Assembly: GCF_036323735.1 (NCBI RefSeq)
Contig: NC_086020.1
Coordinates: 122,832,710-122,896,709 of the forward strand
Length of the DNA: 64,000 nt
Source: Rattus norvegicus
Taxonomy: Eukaryota > Chordata > Mammalia > Rodentia > Muridae
Reading direction: 5' to 3'
Shown here one piece after another: positions 1-10,609 of this stretch. A model generated the notes under the pieces. That model was given only the letters and a program-made list of their open reading frames with translations. It made no database searches and had not been told where the DNA came from. Positions within the stretch are counted from its first letter, which is position 1, and every line of letters starts with the position of its first letter. Made by a program: the position numbers and the translations under genes.

Positions 1-590
1 TATATTTATCCTTATCTTGAGTGTCCTTGTATTCCTGGAATGAAGCTTACTTGGTATTGGTGCATAATCTTTTTGATATGTAGCTGAACTCAGTTTGAAA
101 GTATTTGAGAGTTTCTGCATCTATGACTAACAGGGAGATTTCTCCTGTGATTTTCCCCTCCCCATCCTCTCACTATTCCTCCTTCCTTTTCCCTCCATCT
201 CTCCCTCCCCTCCTCTTCTTCCTCTTTTCTTTTCTTCAATCTCCACCCCTCAACCCAACATTCTATCCTTATCTGGTCCTGGTCCCAAGGTAAAGCTCCC
301 TTCATAAAGTGAGTATGACAATGTTCCTTCTATTTGTAGTTTAAGCAATAGCTTGAGAAACACAGGTTGTGAGTTCTTCTATAAAAGTCCAATGGGATTC
401 AGTGGTGAATCCACCTGGGCCTGAGATTTTTTTCAACTTGGGAGACTTTTTCTTACTGCTCCAGTCTCATTGCTTGCTACTTAACTGCTCAAGTTGTTTA
501 TTCTTCCTTGGCTTTATTGTGTCTAAGAGTCTTTCTGTTTCTTCTGGAATCTCCAATTGATGGGAAAGTACATGTGATGTCTAATCTGAT
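1..590 (-). mobile_element. Old L1 ORF2 fragment, antisense
   Basis: The plus strand reads like the antisense of the L1 ORF2 reverse-transcriptase region. Around 400-470 it parallels the stretch at 33980-34050 of the younger L1 in this window (the part that in antisense contains cctgggcctgag and gggagact). The copy is strongly diverged, has no open frame, and continues past the left edge. A pyrimidine-rich stretch at about 158-293 has no counterpart in the younger L1 and looks like a later insertion or expansion. It is an old, dead L1 of uncertain subfamily. Confidence 0.7.
158..293. repeat. Pyrimidine-rich low-complexity tract
   Basis: About 135 bases of almost pure C/T on the plus strand interrupt the old L1 fragment. 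The small open frames across it reflect the biased composition and are not evidence of coding. Confidence 0.6.
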
Positions 591-2040
591 GCTAACTTGA
601 CCGGATCTGGAACCAGCTAAGAGACACTCCTCTGTGTGGATCTCTGAGGGAACTTCCTGGAAGGATTAATGTAGGTGAGAGGAGGCTCCTTCTGAGTGGA
701 GCCTCTACGTGCCTGCCTGCCTTCTCTCCATGCTGTCCTGGCTCTGTCACAGCTGTCACTAGCCTTTGCTGACATTGGAGCCAACCTCTTTGGCTTCTAA
801 CATGGACTAAAGAGCTCTGGCTTCCCAGAAACCCTTCAGGCATTCAGTGCCAGATTGAGACTTTTGGAGCATCCAGCACATTGTGCGAGCCAACCTAGTA
901 TATCCCTTTTGTAATAACTACTTACTGTATTAGGTTCCTTCTTTAAGGAAACTTGACTAGTGTGATATGTTTATGTTATATCAATATGTCTTACCGACCC
1001 TCTGAGATTCCATCAACGTCTACCATAATCTCCCCCTTCCTTTCTAATTTTAATATTTTGGATCCTCTCTCTCTTTTAGAGTTGGTTTAGATCTTCTGAT
1101 TTTTCACCCATTCGTCACCATCTTAGAGACAAGATATGTCACTGTCATTATGAAAGGAACGATGCCTTATCTTTTCTAGAATGTTTGGTGCAATTTTGAA
1201 CAGCAGACAGAGACATAGAACAGACATGCATGCAGGAACCCTGACGGAACCCTAGAACTCCACACTATAGGTTGCTCTCTGTGGCTCGCACGTTGTGGAA
1301 CTTCCTCCCCTCGTCCTCCCCTCGTCAACACGTCGATTCTCCGGCTGTAAAGACTGCCTTTGACACAAGGTTGAAGCTGTGTGCCTGCAGCTTGCAGAAA
1401 GCAGAGGAGATAATGTCAACTTTAATTCCTGTGTTTTTCCAAACACAAAGATTAGGCCAAAGGTCACAAGTGGAAATGAAATAAAAATGGAAAACAGATG
1501 TTAGGAAGCCCACTAGTAATGGAAACACAAGAGGCAATGAAAGTTACTGAAAGGAAAACACAGCTAAAAACATGCACACAACCCAGAGAGCAGGGTCTTA
1601 GGGAGGTTTTGTTTTCATAATGATGTGTTTTAAAAAGCCTGACTTTTTAAGATTTCCTACAGTGATTTAATTTCTTATATTTTCTTCCTTCCCTATCTAG
1701 AGGAAGAATTCAGCAGATGGCAGAAAACACTATCTCCAATACCCTGAATAGTCAATGTACCCCAAGTGCACACACTGTCACAACCGGAGTTCAGCTGAAA
1801 AGGGACATTTGTCTTCCAATTGGCAGGTTGCCACTTTCAAAGGTGCATCGATTCTTAAGCCAGCTTCCTGTTCAGATCTGGGCCTGAGACCTGGGCGTCA
1901 TCAGGGACAAGTCTGTTCTGGGAGAACAGCTGCTGAGGCAGAATTTCATTTAGATTACAATGCACGTCACAATTGTCGTTCTTTCCTCCTCTCTGTATTT
2001 AAAAGGAAGCTCTGTGTTTCTGTGTGTGTGACTTTTATAG
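591..2040. other. No gene seen; possible diverged rodent repeat at 570-960
   Basis: The first 370 bases have the feel of an old interspersed rodent repeat (phrases such as tctaacatggactaaag), but I cannot assign a family. The rest looks like unique sequence. The open frames here, including one of 141 codons at 1755-2180, run into an A-rich tract and show no recognisable protein similarity. Confidence 0.4.
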
Positions 2041-2055
2041 CGGATCCCCAGCCAA

Positions 2056-2098
2056 TAAAAAAAAAAAAACAAACCAAAAAACAAAAACCAAAAAACAA
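2056..2098. repeat. A-rich simple repeat
   Basis: A run of A followed by imperfect (CAAAA)n units. It may be an old poly(A) tail or simple expansion; no retrocopy body was recognised beside it. Confidence 0.7.
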
Positions 2099-2236
2099 GA
2101 TGTTAGAAAGTCAGTGGAAATACCTAACTCTATGTGTGATAGTTTGGAATGCTATAAACAAATATGCATCGAACATCTAGAATCTGCCCTGAGCTTTTGC
2201 CTGTGTTATCTTTTAAAAAGTCAGACGAGTCATAAA

Positions 2237-2268
2237 CCAAAACCAAAACCAAAACCAAAACCAAAACC
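2237..2268 (+). repeat. (CCAAAA)n microsatellite
   Basis: Five perfect tandem copies of the 6-base unit CCAAAA plus a partial unit. Confidence 0.95.
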
Positions 2269-2470
2269 ATATTGTAACACGACTGAGAACATTCTAGCAT
2301 TTAAAGTAAAACCAGAGGAGAGAGACAACTAAACATACCCATCCCCCAGCATGGCTTCCTACCCACAGGCTCCCAGGGAGGCTTCCTGGGGCCTCCGTGC
2401 ATCTGTGCTGGCTAATATCGACCAACTGACTGAGGATGGCAGAGGGGAGCTGGCACACCTCGGCGGCAGG

Positions 2471-2536
2471 TATGTAATTAAGAGGAGGTAATTAAGGATC
2501 ATTGCTGGGTGTGCTGACAGTAGGCATGTAATTAGG
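2471..2536. promoter_or_regulatory. Cluster of three TAATTA sites
   Basis: Three TAATTA homeodomain-type hexamers lie at 2475-2480, 2489-2494 and 2529-2534, each in a GTAATTA(A/G)G context, within otherwise non-repetitive, fairly GC-rich sequence (2360-2800). Homeodomain proteins bind TAATTA as a class. That this cluster is a functional element is inference only. Confidence 0.25.
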
Positions 2537-2999
2537 ACAGAAGAAGAGTCAGAGCAGGAGCCAGGACATGAATGCCAAAGAATGCTCGGAAACCTGGACC
2601 CTAAAATCACTTCCTCTGCGGGAGGCGGGTCATTCCAGACTTGTGCATTCAGAGCTGTGCTGGCATGGACCAAGGATGAGCCCAGAAACGTTGCGTCCGG
2701 CCTCGGCAGCCTTAGCAAATCATCTAGTCATTTCATTGCTCATCCCGCCCTCCCAGACACGGTCCAAGACATTCCAGTTTTTATGTGCGTTTGTATTTTC
2801 TCAGGAATAGACACATTTACAGGAAGGGTTTAACCATAGTTCAGTTTATTTACGATCCTCTGGTTAAATGTTAATAGCCTCAAGTCAAGGATCTAACGCA
2901 AGAACTCGGAGCCTGGGATTTTGCAGGCTGTGTTTAGTGACCGCTCAACAGCATTAACATCCATCTGTTTATTTCATTTTGTTTTATTTTGAATTACAC

Positions 3000-3192
3000 A
3001 TGTGGAGGGGATTGGGAGGTACATGCCCGTGAGTGCAGGTGCCCATTGGAACCCAGAAGTTCATGTCAGATTCCCTGAAGATGGAGCTATAGGTGGTTGT
3101 CAGATGCTTGACAGGGATAATGGGAACTGAATTCAGGTCCCCTTTTGAGATCAGAAAGGATTCTTAACCACTGAGCCATCTCTCTAGCCTCT
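3000..3192 (-). mobile_element. B3/B2-type SINE
   Basis: The plus strand ends with the reverse complement of the tRNA-derived B2/B3 head (actgagccatctctctagcc at about 3171-3190) and includes aactgaattcaggtcc, the complement of the pol III box-B region. The body is diverged, so the exact subfamily is uncertain. Confidence 0.85.
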
Positions 3193-3204
3193 CTCTTCAG
3201 GTCA

Positions 3205-3400
3205 TTGAATACTAGGCACCATTCTGAAGACTGTCCGTGAGCTAATCCCTTTAATCCTTATGAGACCAAAGCCTGGCAGTTTCTGTCAGTAGCATCTCCC
3301 TTCTTAAAGCGAACATCTAGACAGGGTCACATCACGTAATTTGCCCTGGGTCACATGTCTGATGAGTGGCTGAGTTGGGAATATTTCCTAAATGTGCTTT
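3205..3400 (+). mobile_element. MIR SINE fragment
   Basis: Matches the MIR core pattern: ctttaatccttatgag, then a degraded deletion-prone segment, then taatttgccctgggtcacat followed by a gtggctgagttggga tail. MIR is an ancient mammalian SINE, so the divergence is expected. Confidence 0.75.
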
Positions 3401-5470
3401 CCTGGCCACCGTACTGTGTCTTTATCTTTTCGGAGTTTCCATGGAAGTCCTTTTGTGACTGTTTCCTTATTAGGGGTCAAAGTTGTTAGATTAGATCATT
3501 ATTGTTTATTTGTATGAGGGATGGGATTCCCCCCAGTTTTCTAAGTCATCTTAATGTACCAGATAAAGAACTTGAGCTGCCACACATGTGGCTTCACATG
3601 CCATCTACTATCATTCTTTTTTGTGTGTTCTTTGTCAAGTCCTCTGCCGGAGCATGGCTAACTCATTGTCCCAAGTTACAACCAAACTTTGATGAGGTAG
3701 AATTCAAGCTTGAATTTAAAAGTTAGGCACTGATCGAAGATGCCTAACAAAGATAGTGTCTGCTCCAAGAGCATCCCAGGAGTTTATGAGTACTGAAGGG
3801 ACAGGAATGGAAAGCTCAAGATGACTGGGAAATTCAGTAAGGAGAAGCAAAGAGTCATCACAGCATGAAGCAAAAGGAACAAACTAAGGAACTGCAGAAG
3901 CAGCACACCCCTGTACCTCCTCCACAGAGACTGCAGAACTAGAGGAAGTTCACCATATATTGATCTTGCCTCAGACACCAGTAATCTTTATTAAGACATA
4001 ACAACATTATTCCATAATTATCCTCTTCCGGTTGGCCAGCTGTAGTCACTGAAGGCAGATTAACTAGAACCTGATGGGTTTTAACCCCTGTTCAACATTG
4101 CTGCCTAAATGCTATAATTATACAGGGTACTGAGGTGACATTCATCTTATACTTAGACGTGGTCCCGGATAAGTTCACCTTCAGTCTTCAGGCTGAACTT
4201 TCGGCCAATGGGCTTTGGCCAGTGTGGGAAGGAGTGGAAGGTTGGGGGACAGGGGAGGAAAGAAGACGAGAGAGAGAGCGCCTGGGAAGCTAAAACTTTC
4301 AGAAGACCAGAAGCAGCTCTCCGGAGTAGACTTTCAGAACTACTGGGGACTAGCCTTTCCCAGGTAGAGCAATTTCCACCCACAGAAGCCTGGGCATCTT
4401 GCCCTATGGCATGCAAGTATCTTTCTGTTTGCCCATTCTGTCCATGAACTCCTGATATAATGAATTTTTCATCAAGTTGGAAAAACAATTTCTGTCCTAT
4501 TTTTCCCTTTTAGAGGAAACAGATTCCCTTAATATGAGTGCCGGCTCATTTCCCTTGTGAATTCCGACTGGGAGCACATTCCTGGACGGCAGTCTACCAA
4601 ACAGAAACAGGCTTCTGGAGAATGGCCTAGTATTCTAAAAATTTTAATGACCCAGAAGCAAAAATATTTTTGGTCCTTAAGTTCTAGATATAAATGCTTA
4701 ACTTCAGATTTCAAGGGCCAAGACTTCTAAGATAGGATAGTTGGAAATCAGCCAAGTATGAGTGACGTAGACAGTGTTTGTTAATAGTTGACGAAGAATT
4801 CCTGAAGTCACTCACTATTAACTGGTTTGAAATGCTTCCCTCTAGGTCTTTGGAACTCTGCAGCACCATACAAATGTTTCCTTGAGGTAAAAGACTCTCA
4901 GTTGAGTAAAATTAGTTTCTATCAATCAGATTCTGTGTCTGGACTTTTGGAAGCACATTCAGATGCCTCTGCATTCCCTGTGCCCCACACTCCCTTACCA
5001 AGGAATTGTGCTACCTGTGTTCTCCTAGTGAATTCCCATTTGTCCATCAAAGTGCACATGGGGGCCATACTCTGGGGAGGTTCAGTTGCCACCTCTCTTT
5101 TTCTTTACCTCAGTGATTAATTGCATCTTCAGTTTGCGGTTCATATTCTTTCTGCCTCTTTCATATCTCATATCACACTTAAAATTATTACGGGATGACT
5201 GGTCATTCTCCAGCTAGCCCACGCACAGGATGATGGGCTTTTAGTGTATACTGGACCCATGGGTAATTGTCCACCTTAAGGAATGTTGTTCTAAAGGCAA
5301 AGGCCAGGATTGCTTTGTGTTGCTAGCACTTGAGCCTTTCAAAGTATCCAAGAGAACTGTGTTTTCTAACCCAAGAGGTGATTAGATGGTGGCCTTGCTC
5401 TTGGGAGTGTATGGGAATTCTTTCTTCTGTTTGCCATGTGTGGTGGGAAAGAGAGACACCAGAAAAAGAT
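3401..5470. other. Apparently unique sequence, no gene seen
   Basis: I see no recognisable repeat boundary, exon series or conserved reading frame. The open frames are short (under about 115 codons), overlap one another on both strands, and resemble no protein I recognise. Confidence 0.5.
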
Positions 5471-5474
5471 GTAC

Positions 5475-5476
<2 letters not shown>

Positions 5477-5532
<56 letters not shown>

Positions 5533-5567
5533 ATGTGTGTACGTGTGTGTATGTGTGTGTGTGTGTG
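5477..5567 (+). repeat. (GA)n-(TG)n compound microsatellite
   Basis: About 27 GA dinucleotides (5477-5531) followed by interrupted TG repeats to about 5567. A short (TCCA)n tract follows at 5572-5588. The Arg-Glu, Ser-Leu, Val-Cys and Thr-His reading frames across it are microsatellite artefacts. Confidence 0.97.
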
Positions 5568-5779
5568 GGGTGTCCATCCATCCATCCATTCTCTTGCTCT
5601 TCTCTGCTGACTGTTGGAAGTTGGGGAGAACAGAGCAGAGATGGTAATGGGTTTTCTGAATCCACCTGCTATTTCTGCTGCAGAGACAATGCTGAGATTT
5701 CTGGGACCTCTCCATATTTCTCCAGTTCTCCTTTTTTACATTCAGGCAAGCTCCACAGAGGAACCCTGAACTTTTTGGT

Positions 5780-5794
5780 GGTCATGTATTTTCT
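5780..5794 (+). repeat. Target-site duplication, left copy (PHGDH retrocopy)
   Basis: GGTCATGTATTTTCT, identical to 7584-7598. It abuts the poly(T) that corresponds to the retrocopy's poly(A) tail. Confidence 0.95.
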
Positions 5795-7583
5795 TTTTTT
5801 CTTTTTTCTTTCTTTCTTTCTTTTTTTTTTTTTGGAGTTAGATTCTTAACTAGATATTAGTTCAGGTCACAGTGAGCGGGTTTCCTCAGAAGAGCCTGAG
5901 GGGCTGGGACCGCTGAGCCCCTGGGGCAGAAGCAGAACTGGAAAGCTTCACAAACTTGCTGCTTCCATGCATTCAGACTGGGCAGCAGGGAGGAGAGGCT
6001 CATGATGTGCCAGGTCTCTCTGTTGGATACTTTGGAGGTCTGGTAGCAGCTGTACCCCTGCCTCTGCCAGTAGGCTGATCATAGTGGGCAGCATTACAGG
6101 ATTGGAGGGCTGAGCCTGGAACATGAGCAGGGGCTGGCCTCTGCGTAGTGGCACCTCTGGCCTGAAGATAGCTCCATTGAGCACCTGCAACATTGGTGTG
6201 GTGCCCTGGACCAAGCCCACAGCTTGGTAGGGGGCACCAGCCAAGGCCACAGTCAGAAGGCATTCCCTGCTGCCCTGCTCTCCTGGGACACCAGGACTAT
6301 GGGAGGTGGTGACATTGAGGCCAGCCTCTTTCACCAGTAGCTTAGTGTTCACCAAGTTCACATCTGCCTGTTTTGATGCTTCTCTTAGAAGGCCGACGAT
6401 GACTGCAAGGTTCAGGCAGGTCCCAGCATTCTTTGGAGATGTTCCTTGTGTCACCACCTGGTTCCCTTTAGAGGAACCAGCCCAGGCATGCATCAGCATG
6501 CCCAATGCTTCTGCCAGACCAATCCAAGTCTTGGTATATGGAGAGAAGGCACTGGTAGAGATTTCCCCTTCACCATGTCCATGAACTGGACTGTGATTTC
6601 CTCCCCACAGCGGCTCTGGGCCTCCTTGGTGTTGGCGCCCAGGTGGGGACAGCTGATGACATTCTCGTGGTCCACTAAGGCCTGGTCCCGCGGTGGTTCT
6701 TCTGTAAACACATCCAGTGCAGCACTAGCACACTGACCAGACTGCAGGGCACGAAGCAGGGCACCTTCATCCACAATGCCTCCTCGAGCACAGTTCACCA
6801 CCTGCACACCTTTCTTACACTGGGCAAAGGTGCTATCATTGAGCGAGCCTGTGGTGGAGGGCAGGTTCAGGGTATGGACAGTGATGAAGTCACAGAGAGG
6901 CCAGATCTCCTCTAGTGGCAGCTGCTGGACACCAAAGGAGGCAGCGACTTCTGGAAAAAAGATGGGGTCATAGCCTACAGTCTTCATTCCAAAGGACTGC
7001 ATTCGGGTGGCCACCTCTCTTCCAATTCTGCCTAGGCAAAGAATTCCCAGTGTCTTCCCATTCAGTTCTGTCCCCATGAACTTCTTCTGGTCACATTTGC
7101 CATCCTTCATCGAAGCCGTCGCCTGGGGGATCTGCCTGGCCAGGCACATGATCATTCTACAGGTGAGTTACGCAGCACTGAGGCTATTTCTGTCAGGGGT
7201 GTTCATGACTAGGACGCCCTTCCTCATGGCAGCCTCCAGATCCACATTGTCCATGCCTGTACCAGTCCTGCCCACCACCTGGAGCTTCTCTGCCACGTTG
7301 ATAACATCAGCAGTGACTTTAATAGTTGACCGGATGATAAGGCCTTCACAGTCCTGGAGTTCTGCTATCAGCTCCTCCTTGCTCAAGTTCTGCTTCTCCA
7401 CCACCTGCAGCCCTCCATCTTGCAGTATCTTCCTGCAGCAAGGGTCCAGGCTGTCACTGATGAGTACTTTGCGCAGATTTGCGAAGGCCCTTGCTAGAGC
7501 CAGGCCTTAGAATTGGTTGCTCTGGTGGGCAGAAGCACTTAGCACAGGAAACTGCAGGCAGGACTGACTCTGGTGACTGGGCC
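5795..7583 (-). pseudogene. Phgdh-ps: PHGDH processed pseudogene (D-3-phosphoglycerate dehydrogenase)
   Basis: This is a reverse-transcribed copy of the mRNA for the cytosolic enzyme that oxidises 3-phosphoglycerate with NAD+ in the first step of serine synthesis. Homology covers nearly the whole coding region without introns, from codon 1 at 7489-7491 to the C-terminus near 5929. An imperfect A tail (poly-T at about 5795-5833) and perfect 15-bp flanking duplications complete the retrocopy signature. It is disabled several ways. The start codon is AGG. A TAA stop at 7168-7170 replaces a Glu codon. About 30 bases are lost near 6560, shifting the frame. The normal stop is also not in place. The first Gly of the NAD-binding GxGxxG motif is Cys (about 7036-7038). 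The catalytic-region motifs NCARGGIVDE and CPHLGA are still readable. No local promoter is evident. Similarity to the functional protein is high, so the insertion is probably not very old. Confidence 0.97.
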
Positions 7584-7598
7584 GGTCATGTATTTTCT
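7584..7598 (+). repeat. Target-site duplication, right copy (PHGDH retrocopy)
   Basis: Second copy of the 15-mer found at 5780-5794, directly after the 5' end of the retrocopied mRNA. Confidence 0.95.
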
Positions 7599-7654
7599 AT
7601 GCAGGGGAATATTTACTAGGCCTGTAGAAAACTAAGGCTTTATTACTAAAAAGC

Positions 7655-8350
7655 CGCCTTTTCTTTTGTATTAATTTTAATTAACTGATACTTGTACACA
7701 TTTATGGAATATTATGAGAAGTTTAAATGTACTCATACACTGGGAGTTGATCAAAACAGGCTCATTAACATATTTGTCTCAAATACTATTTCTTTATAGT
7801 GCCAATTCTAAAATATCTACTTTTTTAGTTATTTTGAAACACTGAATATATTATAACAAACTGCAGTCACCAAGCAACAAACGCAAAAACAGACAAATGG
7901 GATTGAATTAAACTAAAAAGCTTCTTCCAGGCTTAAAAATAAGAACAAAACCAAGCCAAAAAGACAACCCACCTCCTCCAAAAACCACAGCCAAAACCCA
8001 AACAAACAAACAAACAAACCCCCAAAACCAGCACAGTAAAGATGTAACTCACAGACTGGGCGAAAATGTTTGCAAATTACACTCTAGATAAGGTGTTAAT
8101 ATCCATCATATACAAACTTCTCAACAAGGACCAAAATGTCAAATATAAAAATAGACAAAGAACCAAAATAGAACATCCACGAAGGCCAGTGGATGACTAA
8201 AAAAAAGCTGAGTAATATCAAGTGATTCAGAGGGAATGGGTTTAAGGTAGGAAGACTACACATTGAAAACCTGGCAGTTGAGCAAGATTTTCTTTTAAGT
8301 CGAAAGAGCAGAGGATGGTTGAGTGCCCAGAACCACCATACAATTGAAGC
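7655..8350 (+). mobile_element. Ancient L1 fragments (3'-UTR-like, then ORF2 C-terminal region)
   Basis: 7655-7870 resembles an old mammalian L1 3'-UTR (tacacatttatgga, ttagttattttgaaa, cagtcacc). 7890-8160 resembles the end of L1 ORF2 (gcaaattacactctagata, ggtgttaatatccatcat). The order is not that of a single element, so at least two old insertions or a rearrangement are implied. Reading frames are destroyed. Confidence 0.6.
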
Positions 8351-8359
8351 AAGACTCTT

Positions 8360-8560
8360 TCCCTCAGAATGGAACCACAGGGTGGACAAGATGATCAGCA
8401 GTAAAGGTGCGAGTCGCCAAGTCTAACACATTCAAACCCCAGGACCAAGACGGAAGGTGGGAATCAACTATAACAAGTCATATCCTTATGCCATATCTGC
8501 GGGCCGTGCATGTGTGTGCCCACCCCTCATGAAATAAATACATTTAAAAAGTGGAATCAT
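8360..8560 (+). mobile_element. tRNA-derived rodent SINE (B2/B3/B4 group)
   Basis: The segment runs from agcagtaaaggtgcgagtcg (a degraded A-box region) through a box-B-like cattcaaaccccagg to gtgcatgtgtgtgccca and an AAATAAATA-type tail. The order fits a plus-strand tRNA-derived SINE. The subfamily is not certain. Confidence 0.6.
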
Positions 8561-8566
8561 GTACAT

Positions 8567-8975
8567 GCAAAGGGGTACTTATGACTTTGGGCGTAAATTA
8601 GTCCATGGGTGAAATGTCAAAGGAACTTGAACAGCAGGATAAAACCTACATAAGCTCCCAAGGACTAAACCACCATCCCAAGAGTACACAGGGACAGACC
8701 TGTGGCTCCAACCGCATATGTAGCAGAGGATGACTTGTTGGGCATCAATGGGAGGAGAGCCCCTTGATCCAGTCAAGGCTAGATGCTCCAGTGTGGAGAA
8801 TGTCAGGGCGGGGAGGTGGGAGGGACTGGGTGGGTGAGGGAGCACTCTCATAGAAGCAGGGGGAGGGATGATAGGATAGTGGGTTTCTGGAGGGGAAACT
8901 GGGAAAGGGGATAACATTTAAAATGTAAATAAAAACATCCAATAAAATAAAAAATAAAATAATAATAATTTTAAA
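8567..8975 (+). mobile_element. Lx/L1 3'-UTR fragment
   Basis: Contains the L1 3'-UTR hallmarks also seen in the younger copies here: caaggactaaaccaccatcc, tatgtagcagaggatgac, a G-rich polypurine stretch (8806-8905), then aactgggaaaggggataaca and an A-rich end. It is more diverged than the copies at 24420-24650 and 40080-40370. The SINE at 8360-8560 separates it from other L1 sequence. Confidence 0.8.
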
Positions 8976-8979
8976 AAAG

Positions 8980-9785
8980 AAAGAAAAGTTACATAGTCAT
9001 GAGAGGACTGCTACTTGACGGAAGCCCAGGGAAGAATCTTTCAGTCAGAAAAACAAGCATATAGAGAAATGCAAAGGAAAGACGATTGTGACCCCCGGGA
9101 ACATGGGCAAAAAGACTGAAGACAGGTAGGCAGGAACTCCTGGTGCTCAGAGTTGGCGTGGCTTTCTGCAGCTCTCTAGGGATATGGGTGCTGATGCTGA
9201 AGAAGGCCATTGCAACACATGGGATGGGGATGTGGCCAAACCCAGGGTTTTGAAGGATCAGACAAGTGATTGTACAATGGAAAGGGGATGAAATTCAAAG
9301 CGGAAGGACCATTGGAAATTTTCTTTTTGTTTTTCTTTTGATGTTTGTTGTGGTTCAGCTGACTGCTGAGAAAGTGGCCGGGAACCAAGATGTAGAGTCA
9401 ATGATATATGTAAGCAGTGAGTGGCTGAGTGCATAGGAAACGGAACTTGTGAGTGTTAAATATGGATGGGAGAAGGGAGTTTGGAACAGGTTTGGCTTCC
9501 TTAGGCTATTCAGGCAGAAAGGTCTACAGTATTAGAGGTCTGAGGGCATTGCATCTTGGAAGTGAATTGAAAGTCTGACTGGGGAAATCTTAACAGAGGA
9601 GTGGCACATGAGCTGGGTGAGTCGACTGGCCTCCAGAGACCAGAGCAGCCACCTCTCCAGAACAGGTCCAGGGGTCAGCAAAGCCCCTGGAAGAATTGTT
9701 GAGGTATAAGAGGGAAACCCAGAGGAGACAGAGCTACAGAGGCTGAGAAAGAACAGAGCCTTTCCAGGGGGAGTGCTCACCATTG

Positions 9786-9835
<50 letters not shown>

Positions 9836-10060
9836 CAGACTGTGTTGGATGGAATAATCCCTTGGTGATTTCTGGTGAGCAAGAGTTAAGTAAGTGAGCT
9901 GAGATGTGAGATGGCCAGGAAAAAGCAGAGCTTGTATGTCCTGGACAGCAGCTGAGCTAGGGTGGCATGTGTGGCAAGTAAAGAATATACTTTACATGCT
10001 TAGCACCCCTGTTTGACTGATTCATCACTTTGCCTTACTATGCTCTGAAAAACTACATTC
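8980..10060. other. Apparently unique sequence
   Basis: No gene or clear transposon was recognised apart from the (CA)n tract listed separately. Confidence 0.5.
9788..9834 (+). repeat. (CA)n microsatellite
   Basis: About 23 uninterrupted CA dinucleotides. Confidence 0.98.
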
Positions 10061-10435
10061 AGAGGCTAGGAAGATGGCACATCAGGTAAAAGCATTTGTT
10101 AAGCAAGCACGAGGACCCAAGTTCAATTCACCAGAATGCATGCAAAATGGTATGGTCATATATATTATATAGTGATATATCATATATACTGTGGGTCATG
10201 TATACTGTAATCTCAGTGCTGGAATGAGAGCAGAAACAGGAGAATGGCTGGGGTTTGCTGGTCAGTGGCTTAGCTCTGGGTTTGGTGAGAGACCCTGTCT
10301 TAAGTTGGAGAGTGATAGGGACAGACATTCAACACCCTCCTCTGGCCTCTGTGTGTGTGCAAGCCTGTGAACCCAGACATATCCATGTGCGTATATGCCA
10401 CACACAAGAGGAAAAAAACAGAAAAAGTTAAGAGT
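10060..10435 (+). mobile_element. B4 SINE
   Basis: Starts with a tRNA/ID-like head (gaggctaggaagatggcac, then a caagttcaattcacc box B), continues into a B1-like part (actgtaatctcagtgctgg, gagaccctgtctt), and ends with the B4 3' region (cctctggcctctgtgtg). A short AT-rich insertion (about 10150-10190) interrupts it. Confidence 0.8.
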
Positions 10436-10609
10436 TTAATACCTAACTTCATATTCATATTGAACTTCTTGAATTAATCAGCCAATACCTGTTGTGTTGA
10501 GTAGACATCTGTTTGCGTTGATCCTAGGGTGCTGAGTAAGGGTGACCACTGTTCAGTCAGACTAGAATCTAATCAACCTTATTCATTTTATATTCATATC
10601 ATGCCGTCC

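Noticed and set aside
3000..3192. tRNA gene-like box A/B patterns in SINEs
   Set aside because: These tRNA-derived B2/B3/B4 SINEs have the pol III boxes but no complete cloverleaf. The same holds at 10060, 28612, 45615 and 59460.
5323..5849. Open frames with Arg-Glu, Ser-Leu or Thr-His runs
   Set aside because: They are translations of a (GA)n-(TG)n microsatellite. The same applies at 28789-29130, 47803-47848, 51094-51495 and 53194-53518.
5948..7510. A functional PHGDH gene
   Set aside because: It is intronless, has lost its start codon, has a TAA and a frameshift, and is flanked by target-site duplications and an A tail.
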